DNA of 55,086 nucleotides, taken from NCBI RefSeq assembly GCF_018274385.1, contig NZ_JAAFYZ010000052.1, forward strand, positions 1-55,086, written 5' to 3'. Below, piece after piece: positions 26,254-35,300 of this stretch. The first letter of the stretch is position 1. Every line of letters begins with the position of its first letter. The position numbers were made by a program, and so were the translations under genes. The notes below the pieces were generated by a model, which saw only the letters and a program-made list of their open reading frames with translations, did no database searches and was not told the origin of the DNA. The stretch comes from Catenulispora pinistramenti (GTDB lineage: Bacteria; Actinomycetota; Actinomycetes; Streptomycetales; Catenulisporaceae).

Positions 26254-26889
26254 GCCATTCTTCCGGTCGGTTTTCGGTTCGTTCCCCTCGGTCGCGTCGG
26301 CAGGGCTTCGCCTACAGTGCCGGTGGCCGGGGGTCAAGTTCGCGCCGTACGAAACCGCCGCCTACCTGCATGTCCGCCGCGCGCGGACTTTACCCCCGGA
26401 CACCGGTGCTGTACCCCCCGGGCTGACGACGCGACCGTGGGGAACGGACCGCACCACCTCACAAACCGCAGCCGCTGAGACTAGATCGGCCACCCGAGGG
26501 AACCGCGCTAGTTTCCCTGAGGTTGTCGAGGCCCGCCGGAGGCCCGGCTCTTCATCACAGTTTTTGATCTTGCTGTTGATCTGGTCTTTGATCTGGCTCT
26601 TGCCCTTGCTCTGACTTGCTGGAGTTGAAGAGGCCTGAGGTGGGGCGGGGTTGTGAACGCGGGAACCGGCAGCCGACAAACACACCCACCACCCCGAACC
26701 CCGAACCGGCGCAACTATGACCGAAGGCCGTAAAAATCGCCTTTCAACCCACACGTCAACCGCAACCCGCCCCACAAACCCCAGCACCCCAGCAAACTCC
26801 GCCCACCAACGAATCCCGCCCGGCGACCAGCACGTCGCGGACTCCCGGGGCGCGAACTCCCAGGCAAACGTTGCCCGACACGGCACTAG
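26254..26889 (+). repeat. Long intergenic repeat, copy C
   Basis: Same orientation as copy A. The core arms are 26276-26345 and 26379-26450, the hexanucleotide tract is about 26561-26614 (about 9 units), and the conserved GACCGAAGGCCGTAAAA lies near 26717-26733. It ends in GGCAAACGTTGCC...GCACTAG (26869-26889), the inverted counterpart of the left end of copy B. The end lies 10 bp from the stop of the SARP gene. Confidence 0.88.
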
Positions 26890-26898
26890 CCCCGCGGC

Positions 26899-29880
26899 TC
26901 AGGCGACCGCGACGCTCCCGGCCAGCTGCAGATCCCCCAAGAAGGCCAGTACGTCCTTAGCCTCCTCGGCCGCCAGCTCCTGGAACTGCGCCAGCGCCCG
27001 TTTCGCCATCGCCGCCGCGGCACCCCGCTCCGCGGCCCGCACCCGGGCCAGCGCGAGCAGCGCCAGGCCCTCGTGGTAGCGGTCGCCGGCGGCCTGCGTG
27101 ATTCGCAGGGCCCGCACCAGGCAGCCTTGCGCTGCGCCCGCGTCGCTGAGGCCGTTGTGGGCCAGGCCCAGGTTGATCAGCAGGTTCGCCTTCAGCAGTG
27201 GACTGCCGCAGGCGTGTGCGTCGATGAGGCCGGTCTCGGCGTGTGCGACCGCCTCGGGCCAGCGGCCGGTCTCGGCGTAGAGCTCGCACAGTACGTCCTC
27301 GGCGGTCGCGCGGTGGTAGCCGTCTGCGCATTCCCCGGCCAGCGCCACCGCTTCCAGCGCCGCGGCCAGCCCCTCCTCATAGGCCTTCGACACGCGCAGC
27401 ACCGAGGCAAGCGTGCTCAGCAGGCTGACTCGCAGCAGCGGCTCGTCGGAAGCCTCCAGCAAGTCCAGCCCCGTACACAGATCCGTCACCGCGGCATCCG
27501 TCTGTCCGGTACGACAATGCGCGACGCCCATGTGGTTCAGCAGCACCGCACGCGCCCGCCGGTCGCCCGACGCCTCGGCCGAGCGCATCGCGATCCGGAG
27601 CAGCTCCAGCCAGTCGGCCGCCGATCCGCTCGCGTAGAAGTAGTCGAACATCAGGTACGTCAGGCGCCACGTGGACAGGTGATCAGCAGACCGTGCGGTG
27701 CTTCGGATGAGCGCACTGATATTCGGCCACTCCTGCGCACACCACCGCAGGAATTCGCCCTGGCCGCCAAACGGTCGCGGTTCGTGCCGGAAGTCCTCGG
27801 GCTCCAAGCCGGAGTCCACTTCCACGATCCGTCGCCGGCCCGCACCCACCACCTGCGAAAGCGTTTCCGCGTACCAAGCGCTCACCCGATCCCGCGCCGC
27901 CCGGACCTCGCCGTCGGGCAGTCCACGTGCCAGCTCCCTGATATAGGTCCGCGTCAAGTCGTGCATCGTGTAGCGATCGCCGTGCTGCTCCAGCAGGTGC
28001 TGCGCACTCAGCTTCTGCAACACCTCCGTGGCTTCGGCGACCGACACGTCCAACAACGCCGCCGCGCAGTAGCGCCCGATGCTCACGCCCGGGAACGCGC
28101 CGAGCATCCGGCAAGCGCGGGCCGTGTCGGCGTCCAGCGCGTCGAACGAACAGGCCATGACGCTGCGCACCGAGCACAGGTCGTCGTTCTCCAACCGCAG
28201 CGTGTCCAGCCTCTGATGCGCGTCCTCCAGGTTCCCGACCAGATCCGCGATCCGCCCGTCGGTGACCGTCACCAGCTGCTCGGCCGCGATCCGCAAGGCG
28301 AACGGCAGGTGGTCGCACAGCTCCGCCAGCCGCCGCGCCGCCCCGACCTCGGCGTTGATCCGCGCCGCGCCGACCGCGTCGGCGAGCAGTCCCAGCGCCT
28401 CGGCCACCGGCAGCGGGGCCAGCGTGACCCGGCGCGCGGCGTACTTCACGGCCAGCCGGCCGAGCCGCTCCCGGCTGGTGACCATCACGAAGCTGGAACC
28501 GGTGCCCGGCAACAGGTCCTCGACCTGTTCGGCCGACCGCGCGTTGTCCAGCAGCACCACCATCCGGCGTCCGGCCACCATGCTCCGCCACAACGCCACC
28601 CGCTGCTCGTGTTCGGCCGGGACCGTCGAGACGCCCAGCGACGCCAGCAGTTGGTGCAGCGCGGCGGATGGGGTCAGTGCCGGATGTGTCGGGTCGAAAC
28701 CGCGCAGGTTGATGTAGATCTGGCCGTCCGGGTACGCCGAGCGCAGCAGATGGCCGCAGCGCACGGCCAACGTGGTCTTGCCGATGCCGCCGACCCCGAC
28801 CACCATCACCACCCGCGGCGAGGAGTTACCGTCGGCGCCCGCGTGCGCCAGGACCTGCTGCACCTCATCCGACCGGCCGATGAACGACGCGCTGTCCCGA
28901 GGCAACTGCGCCGGCAACGTCGGCGACGGCGCGGTCGCCGGGAGGCTCCGCAGGCCTGGCAGCTCCGGCATCTGTGGCATCTGCGGCCGGTCCGGCAGCA
29001 CCGGCGACGCGACGGAACTGACAGCCACAGTCCCCACAGCCACAGCTCCCACAGCTCCCACAGCCCCCAGCGGACGCAGCAAATCCGTGGCCCGACCACG
29101 CCGGCCCGGCGCATCCTGAGCCAGGATCGCCATCTGCACCGCCCGGGTCGAGGCCTCCGGCTCGATCCCCAACTCCTCGCCCAGCACCCGGTGCAGCATC
29201 TGATACTGCGCCAACGCATCAGCGGTCCGGCCGCTGCGATGCAACGCCATCATCAGCGCCGACCGCAGCCGCTCGTCGAACGGGTGCGCCCGCGCGTGCC
29301 GCTCCAACTCGTCGGCCGCCGCCGCGAAATCCGCCGACCGCGCGTCCCCGGCGTCGACCATCAGCTCGGTCCGGTCCACCAGCAGCCGCAGCCGCATGTT
29401 CGCCAACCGGGCCCGCTGCTCGGCGGCGAACGGCCCCGGCAACGCCTCAAGCGGCCGGTCGCTGCGCCACAACGCCAACGCCGAGTCCAAAGCGGCGATG
29501 GCGCTCGGCCGGTCGCCGTCGTCGCGGGCCGCCCGGGCCCGGGCCGCCGACTGCTCGGCGCGGTTCAGGTCCAGCGCTTCGGGCGCCAGCCGCAGCAGAT
29601 AGCCGGAACTGCCGCCGGCCAGCACATCGCCGAGCCCTGACAAGATCCGTCGGAGCCCGGAGACGTAAGTGTGCAGATTCCCGGCGGCGGTCATCGGGAC
29701 GCCCTCGCCCCAGATCCGGTCGATCAACTCCCCGCGCGCCACCACCGTGTTCGCGGCCATCGCCAGCACGGCGAACACCGCCCGCTGCTTCGGCGCGCCC
29801 AGGCTGATCTCCCGGTTCCCGGCGTACGCGCGCAGCGGACCCAGGACCTCGACGCGGAGCCGTCGACCGCCGTCTTCCAT
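26899..29880 (-). CDS. AfsR/SARP-type transcriptional regulator with NB-ARC and TPR domains
   Basis: A 993-residue protein: OmpR-type winged helix (about 10-95), bacterial transcriptional activator domain (about 100-250), an Ala/Val/Pro-rich linker, NB-ARC ATPase with P-loop GVGGIGKTTLA, then an all-helical TPR-rich C-terminus. Large SARPs of this kind act as pleiotropic or pathway activators of secondary metabolism, often fed by Ser/Thr kinases. No biosynthetic cluster adjoins; the neighbours are type VII secretion genes. The ATG at 29880 follows GGGAGG; an upstream in-frame ATG (29955) lacks this. A predicted promoter is at 29956-29984. Confidence 0.92.
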   Translation of the reverse strand: MEDGGRRLRVEVLGPLRAYAGNREISLGAPKQRAVFAVLAMAANTVVARGELIDRIWGEGVPMTAAGNLHTYVSGLRRILSGLGDVLAGGSSGYLLRLAPEALDLNRAEQSAARARAARDDGDRPSAIAALDSALALWRSDRPLEALPGPFAAEQRARLANMRLRLLVDRTELMVDAGDARSADFAAAADELERHARAHPFDERLRSALMMALHRSGRTADALAQYQMLHRVLGEELGIEPEASTRAVQMAILAQDAPGRRGRATDLLRPLGAVGAVGAVAVGTVAVSSVASPVLPDRPQMPQMPELPGLRSLPATAPSPTLPAQLPRDSASFIGRSDEVQQVLAHAGADGNSSPRVVMVVGVGGIGKTTLAVRCGHLLRSAYPDGQIYINLRGFDPTHPALTPSAALHQLLASLGVSTVPAEHEQRVALWRSMVAGRRMVVLLDNARSAEQVEDLLPGTGSSFVMVTSRERLGRLAVKYAARRVTLAPLPVAEALGLLADAVGAARINAEVGAARRLAELCDHLPFALRIAAEQLVTVTDGRIADLVGNLEDAHQRLDTLRLENDDLCSVRSVMACSFDALDADTARACRMLGAFPGVSIGRYCAAALLDVSVAEATEVLQKLSAQHLLEQHGDRYTMHDLTRTYIRELARGLPDGEVRAARDRVSAWYAETLSQVVGAGRRRIVEVDSGLEPEDFRHEPRPFGGQGEFLRWCAQEWPNISALIRSTARSADHLSTWRLTYLMFDYFYASGSAADWLELLRIAMRSAEASGDRRARAVLLNHMGVAHCRTGQTDAAVTDLCTGLDLLEASDEPLLRVSLLSTLASVLRVSKAYEEGLAAALEAVALAGECADGYHRATAEDVLCELYAETGRWPEAVAHAETGLIDAHACGSPLLKANLLINLGLAHNGLSDAGAAQGCLVRALRITQAAGDRYHEGLALLALARVRAAERGAAAAMAKRALAQFQELAAEEAKDVLAFLGDLQLAGSVAVA

Positions 29881-29955
29881 GCTCGCGTGCCTCCCTGACG
29901 ATCCGCTTCCCGCCCCGAATGTTGCTTCGCCTGCGATTCGGAGTGGTATTCGCAT

Positions 29956-29984
29956 TGTTTACGCTTGGATCGGTGTCAGGTCAA
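29956..29984 (-). promoter_or_regulatory. Predicted promoter of the SARP gene
   Basis: On the minus strand, TTGACC (29984-29979) and TAAACA (29961-29956) are separated by 17 bp, about 75 bp upstream of the ATG at 29880. A direct repeat GGTGTCAG-N5-GGTGTCAG (about 29972-29992, + strand) overlaps the -35 and could be an activator site. If 29955 were the true start, the transcript would be nearly leaderless. Confidence 0.5.
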
Positions 29985-30047
29985 GGTGTCAGCGGTCTGA
30001 CGTGGCTAGGACAGCCTGTTTGGACAGGTTTCCGCCACGCGCGCGAA

Positions 30048-30084
30048 GGCCGCGCGCTCCGGGTCGATCCCGGAGAGCGCGGCC
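30048..30084 (-). terminator. Terminator hairpin downstream of the LysM-like gene
   Basis: The arms 30048-30063 and 30069-30084 pair at 15 of 16 positions with a 5-nt loop, 10 bp beyond the stop of the gene at 30095. There is no T-run. A second small hairpin CCTGT-TTGG-ACAGG lies at about 30015-30028. Confidence 0.65.
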
Positions 30085-30094
30085 CCGCTTCCCC

Positions 30095-31804
30095 TCAGGC
30101 GTGCTCCAACGGCCGCTTCCCGTGCAGCCGCACCGGCTCACCCAGCAGCCCGGTGTCCAGCGTCCCGGCGGCATCGGCGACCAGCCGCCAACTGGCGTTC
30201 TTCAAGCTGCCCAGCACCACCACCGACCACCGGCCGTCGGCCGTGCCGGCCAGGGTGCTGATCCGCTCCGGCTCCCGGCCGCCCGGTGCGCGCGCCAACA
30301 CCAGCACGCCGCCGTCGGCCTCGTCCAGAATCGCCGCCGCGGCCTCGATGTTCGGCGCGTCCTCGACCCCGGGCATCTCCCCGGAACCGAAACCGCCGCC
30401 GGAACTAGAACCCGAACCAGAACCAGAACCAGCACCGGAACCGCCACCAGAACCGAACCCGATCCGCAGCACCACGGTCCCCCGGGCCCAAGGACTCCCG
30501 GACAGCTCGCGGACCCAGTCCGCGACCAGAGTCCGAGTCAGGCGCGCGTCGCCCTCCAGGCTGATCACGCCGTGCGCCTCGGCCAGGTTCAACAGAACCC
30601 TGCCCTGGTCGGAATCGCCGGTGGAGACCAGCCGCGGATACGGCGCGGGCAACGCGTCGTCGACCGGCGCGCTCTGCAGCAGCCGCAACGGCGCGGCCCA
30701 CGACCGGCCCTGGTGCTCGGCGCTCCAGCCGTCCGGCGGCTGCTCGTCCGGGCGGGCCAGCCGCAGCGTCAGGGTGTCGGTGCCGACCACGACCGCCGCG
30801 ACGCCCGGCAGCGGACGTCCGGCCTGCACGCAGGCGGTGGCCAGCGTGCGCAGCACCCGGTCGATGGTCCACGCCGCCGCGTCATCCCGAGGCGCGACCG
30901 GTCCCGGCTTGCGGGACCTGCGCCCGCGCGTCTTCGCGCCCATCTTGGCGAACAGCCCGGCCCGCAGCGCCCACCACACCAGGCCCGCGATCACCAGCAC
31001 CGCCACCACGATCGCCAGGATCAGAACCAGCGGACTGCTCGACGAACTCTTCGACTTCGACGAAGCGGGGGCGGAAGCCGAGACCGGTGCGCTGTGTGAG
31101 GCACTGGCGCCGGTGCTCGCCGATCCGGCCGTGGTCGGTGCCGCGCCAGAGCCCTGAGAAGGTGCGGGCTGTCCGGGCGGCGCGGGTCCCAGGAACGGCA
31201 GCGGACCGGCGATGAGCCCGTCGCCCTTGGCGTCGTCGGGCAGTTTGACGAACCAGCCGGGGGTGATCTTCGCCGGGTCGGTGAACAGGCGGCCGTCAGG
31301 CTCCTGACGGTTCTTGTTGATCGCGAAGATGTCCTGGGCGCGGTTCTGGTTTCCCAGGAACCGCTGCGCGATCTCGGCCAGGAACTCCGGCTTGCCCTGG
31401 TAGCCGTCGGCGACCCAGTAGTACTTCACCGGCGTGCCGCTCGGGTCGAAGTGCAGCGTGGGGAGCACGCCGGTGATGACGCCGTCGCCGACGGCGTCGT
31501 TCGGCAGTTGCAGGAACCAGCCGGGGGAGATCTTCGTCGGATCGGCCACCGTGGCGCCGTCCGGCTCCAGGTGCCCCTTGTTCAGGTCGAAGATGTCGGT
31601 CGAGCGGTTCCCGTTGTGCAGGAACCGCTGCGCGATCTCGAACAGGAACTCCGGTTGACCCTGGTAGCTGCTGGTCACGACGTAGTACTTCACGGGGGGC
31701 GGCGCCTGGGCCGCCCTGGCCGTCGCCGGCCACACCGCGGCCAGCAGGACGAGCGCGGCCGCGACGACGGACGTCAGGGCGCGGCGCAGCACGGTCACCG
31801 GCAT
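30095..31804 (-). CDS. Membrane-anchored protein with two LysM-like repeats, type VII locus
   Basis: A 569-residue protein: signal peptide (to about ATARA), then two tandem about 75-residue LysM-like repeats (each VKYYVV/W...YQGxPEFL.EIAQRFL...PGWF.xLPxDA.GDG), a Ser/Ala/Pro-rich linker, one membrane helix (PLVLILAIVVAVLVIAGLVWW, near 270-290) and a cytoplasmic domain with a Gly/Ser hexamer-encoded loop. The repeats suggest peptidoglycan binding outside the membrane. The topology resembles a wall-anchoring partner of the secretion machine. The ATG at 31804 follows AGGAGG. It is divergent from the WXG100-EccC operon. The family is not firmly recognised. Confidence 0.75.
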   Translation of the reverse strand: MPVTVLRRALTSVVAAALVLLAAVWPATARAAQAPPPVKYYVVTSSYQGQPEFLFEIAQRFLHNGNRSTDIFDLNKGHLEPDGATVADPTKISPGWFLQLPNDAVGDGVITGVLPTLHFDPSGTPVKYYWVADGYQGKPEFLAEIAQRFLGNQNRAQDIFAINKNRQEPDGRLFTDPAKITPGWFVKLPDDAKGDGLIAGPLPFLGPAPPGQPAPSQGSGAAPTTAGSASTGASASHSAPVSASAPASSKSKSSSSSPLVLILAIVVAVLVIAGLVWWALRAGLFAKMGAKTRGRRSRKPGPVAPRDDAAAWTIDRVLRTLATACVQAGRPLPGVAAVVVGTDTLTLRLARPDEQPPDGWSAEHQGRSWAAPLRLLQSAPVDDALPAPYPRLVSTGDSDQGRVLLNLAEAHGVISLEGDARLTRTLVADWVRELSGSPWARGTVVLRIGFGSGGGSGAGSGSGSGSSSGGGFGSGEMPGVEDAPNIEAAAAILDEADGGVLVLARAPGGREPERISTLAGTADGRWSVVVLGSLKNASWRLVADAAGTLDTGLLGEPVRLHGKRPLEHA

Positions 31805-31847
31805 CGGGGCCTCCTGCCTCACGTGGGTTCACGACGCTTGAATCGTT

Positions 31848-31888
31848 GGCCCGGCCGGGCCTGGGTGTCAACGCAGGACCCTGGGTCC
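31848..31888. promoter_or_regulatory. Palindromes in the divergent type VII control region
   Basis: GGCCCGGCCGGGCC (31848-31861) is a 14-bp perfect palindrome and GGACCC-T-GGGTCC (31876-31888) is a second dyad. A TTGACA hexamer on the minus strand (31871-31866) lies between them, facing the LysM-like gene; no clear -10 follows at the right distance. They are possible operators, but the GC-rich background makes chance palindromes likely. Confidence 0.35.
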
Positions 31889-32015
31889 CTGGGCCCATAC
31901 GCGCAGATCAGAGCCTGGCCCGGTGGCCCGGGCCGCGCCTAGCGTGTCCGGTGTCCGCCGCACACACGTGTCGACGCAGCAGCGCCCGGCACCGTTTCGA
32001 AGGGAGCATCCACCG

Positions 32016-32315
32016 ATGCCGAACCTCAACGTCACCTACGGGGAGATGTCGGACGCCGCGACGCGGATGCGCAACGACAAGGCCGACATCGACTCCAAGA
32101 TCGCCGAGTGCAAGAGCATCGTCGACACCCTGACCGCCTCCGGCTTCGTCACCGACCAGGCCTCCGGCCGGTTCGACGACGTCCACAACGAGTTCGTGAC
32201 CTCCGCGAACCAGCTGATGGACTCGCTGGACCAGCTCTCGGGGTGGCTGGACAAGGCGGTCTCGGCGATGCAGGACATGGACACGCAGATGGCGCAGTCC
32301 CTGCCGCAGAAGTGA
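32016..32315 (+). CDS. WXG100/ESAT-6-like protein 1
   Basis: A 99-residue, all-helical, two-helix hairpin protein starting MPNLNVTYGEMSDAA. At the turn the usual WxG is replaced by GFVT in SGFVTDQASGRF, a variant common among actinobacterial EsxA-like proteins. It has no signal peptide and is a substrate and structural partner of type VII secretion. The ATG follows GAAGGGAG. It opens the operon running to EccC; the second Esx protein lies downstream of EccC. Confidence 0.85.
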   Translation: MPNLNVTYGEMSDAATRMRNDKADIDSKIAECKSIVDTLTASGFVTDQASGRFDDVHNEFVTSANQLMDSLDQLSGWLDKAVSAMQDMDTQMAQSLPQK

Positions 32316-32371
32316 CCGGTATCTGAATCAGCACTCTGGCTCAATCAGCGGATCTGGGAGAGGCGACCGCC

Positions 32372-35300
32372 ATGCGCATGCTGATCACCGTGGCCCGGCC
32401 GGCGGGCCGGTCGCATGACGTCGTGGTGGACGCCGATCCCACGACACCGGTCCGGGACGTCGTCAAGGGGCTGCTGGACGTGGTCGGCGCGGACGCCGTG
32501 GCCGACGTCGCCGAAGCCGTGTTCCTCGACGGCGTCCGCGTGGACCTGGCCGGCCCGCTGGGCACCGCCGGGATCCACGACGGCGCGGTCCTGTGGCTGG
32601 GCGCCCCCGGCGAGGCCGGGGAGCCCGGCCATCCGGCGGCTTCAGGCTCCGGCCTGGTCACCATCCGCGCCGTCGCCGGCAAGGACAGCGGCCGGGTCTG
32701 GCACCTGGGCGCCGGCGTGCACCAGATCGGCTCGGACCCCTCGTGCGCGGTCCGGCTCGGCTCGGGCCAGCCCGGCGTCGTGGCCACCGTCCGGGTCAGC
32801 CTGGACGCCTCGGTCCGGATCCGGCCGGTCGCCCTGCGCGAGCCGCCGGAGCTGGACCGGGTCCCGCTCGCCGACGCCGCCGCCGAGACCGACTGGCCCG
32901 AGGCCGTGCAGGTGCGGATCGGCGAGAGCCGCTACGAACAAGGCGCGGTCCGGCAACCCGACGCGATGATCGAGGTCTCGCCGGAAGGCGAGTGGCTGGA
33001 CTACAACCGGCCGCCGCGGCTGCTGCCGCCGGATTCCCGCAACTCTTTCCGGCTCCCCGCCGAGCCGGCGCCGGCCCGCCAGAGCCCCATGCCCTGGATC
33101 ACTGCCCTGATGCCGGTCGGCCTGGGCGTGGTGATGACGGCCATTCTGCACAACACCAGCTATCTGCTGATGGCCGGGTTCTCGCCGGTGATGATGATCG
33201 GCAACTGGCTCAACGGCCGCCGCACCGGCAAGGTCGGACACCGCCGGATGCAGGCCGAGCACGTCGAGCAGCTGGCCGCCGCCGAGCAGGACATCGGCCG
33301 CGCGATGGAGCTGGAGCGGTTGCGGCTGCGGTCCTGGAGCCCGGACGCCGCCGAGCTGCTGCTGATCGCGACCGGTCCGCGAAGTCGCCTGTGGGAGCGC
33401 CGTCGCAGCGATCCCGACCACCTCCTGGTCCGGGTCGGCCTGGCCGATCTGGACAGTTCAGTGGTGGTCGAGCAGGTCGACGGCGCGCAGCGCACCTCGC
33501 AGCACCGCACGGCCCACGACGCCCCCGCGGCGTTCTCCATCGCGCAGGCCGGTGTGGTCGGTGTGGCCGGGCGCGGGGAGTGGCCGCGGCGCATGGCACG
33601 CTGGCTGGTCGGCCAGATCGCGGTTCTGCAGAGCCCGCGCGACCTCCAGCTCTACGTCCTCACCGACCCCGCCGGCGACAGCCTGTGGGACTGGGCCACC
33701 TGGCTCCCGCACGCCCGGCCGAGCCTGGGACAACGAGCCCTGACTCTGGTCGGCGCGGACGCCGAGACGCTCGGCCACCGCGTCGCAGAGCTCGGAGATC
33801 TGATCGCCGCGCGCCAGCGGGCCCGGCTCGACTCCGGCGCCGGCGCGGGCCGTGTCGACCCGGACATCGTCGTCGTCCTGGACGGCGCGCTGCGGCTGCG
33901 CGCGCTGCCCGGCGTCGTCACGGTCCTGCGCGAAGGCCCGGCCGTCGGCGTCTACAGCATCTGCGTCGACGCCGACGAGCGCACGCTGCCCGAGGAGTGC
34001 ACGACGATCCTGGCCGGCGGCATCCCCGGCCAGCCGGTGAGCCTGCGTCAGCAGCGGGCCGCGCGGATCGACGGGATCCTGGCCGACGACGTGAGCGCCG
34101 ACTGGTATCCGGTGGTCGGCCGCCGCCTGGCGCCGCTGCGCGACGTCAGCGAGGTGGCCGGCGGGATGGCGCTGCCGGACGCCGCCCGGCTGCTGGACCT
34201 GCTGGATCTGTCCGACCCGAGCCCCGCAGTCCTCAGCGGACGCTGGCACGCCGGAGGCCGCAGCACCAAGGCGATCATCGGCGCCTCGCTCGACGGCCCG
34301 TTCGCCCTGGACCTGGTCGCGCACGGCCCGCACGGCCTGGTCGCCGGGACGACCGGCTCGGGCAAGTCAGAGTTCTTGCAGAGCCTGGTCGCCTCGCTCG
34401 CGGTCGCCAACCGGCCGGACGCGATGACCTTCGTCCTCGTGGACTACAAGGGCGGCGCGGCGTTCAAGGACTGTGTCGACCTCCCGCACACCGTCGGCAT
34501 GGTCACCGACCTGGACACACACCTGGTCGAGCGCGCGCTCACCTCGCTGGGCGCGGAGCTGACGCACCGCGAGCGGCTGCTGGCCGCCGCCGGGGCCAAG
34601 GACCTGGAGGACTACCTCGACTACGCCACCCGGCGGCCGGACCTGGCACCGATCCCGCGACTGCTGATCGTGATCGACGAGTTCGCCTCGATGGTCCGCG
34701 AACTGCCGGACTTCGTCACCGGTCTGGTGAACGTCGCACAGCGCGGCCGTTCCCTGGGTATCCATCTGATCCTGGCGACCCAGCGGCCGTCCGGCGTGGT
34801 GTCCGCCGAGATCCGGGCCAACACGAACCTGCGGGTGGCGCTGCGGGTCACCGACGCGGGGGAGAGCACCGACGTCATCGACGCCCGGGACGCGGCGAGC
34901 ATCTCGCCCACGCATCCCGGCCGCGGCTACGCGCGCCTGGGTCACAGCTCCCTGCTGCCGTTCCAGACCGGCCGCGTCGGCGGCCGGCGGCCGTCCAAGG
35001 ACCGCTCGGTCGCCGCGCCGGCGCCGTTCCTGCGTCCGGTGGACTGGCTGGATCTGGGCCGGCCGGCACCGGAGCGGCCGGCCGCGGTCGCCGAGACCGA
35101 CGTGGTCACCGACCTGTCGGTGCTGGTCTCCGCGCTGCGCCAGACCACTGATTTGCTCGGCCTGCCCGAGCAGCGCCGCCCCTGGCTGCCGCCGCTGCCG
35201 ACGGCCCCCGTGGTGGAACTCGCCACCGAGCCGACGCCCGCGGAGTCCGGCGAGCCGGTGTTCTCCTGGGCGATCCAGGACCTCCCGGCGGCGCAGGCGC

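Noticed and set aside
27073-29640. Long open frame opposite the SARP gene
   Set aside because: High GC gives long open antisense frames. Its translation is low-complexity Arg/Gln/Pro-rich with no domain, while the SARP frame has full family domains.
31883-31896. GGGTCCCTGGGCCC as another DosR-like box upstream of the type VII genes
   Set aside because: It fits the pattern but lies in a GC-only dyad region where a chance match is likely; its centre lacks the A/T bases seen in the other sites, and the neighbours are not redox genes.
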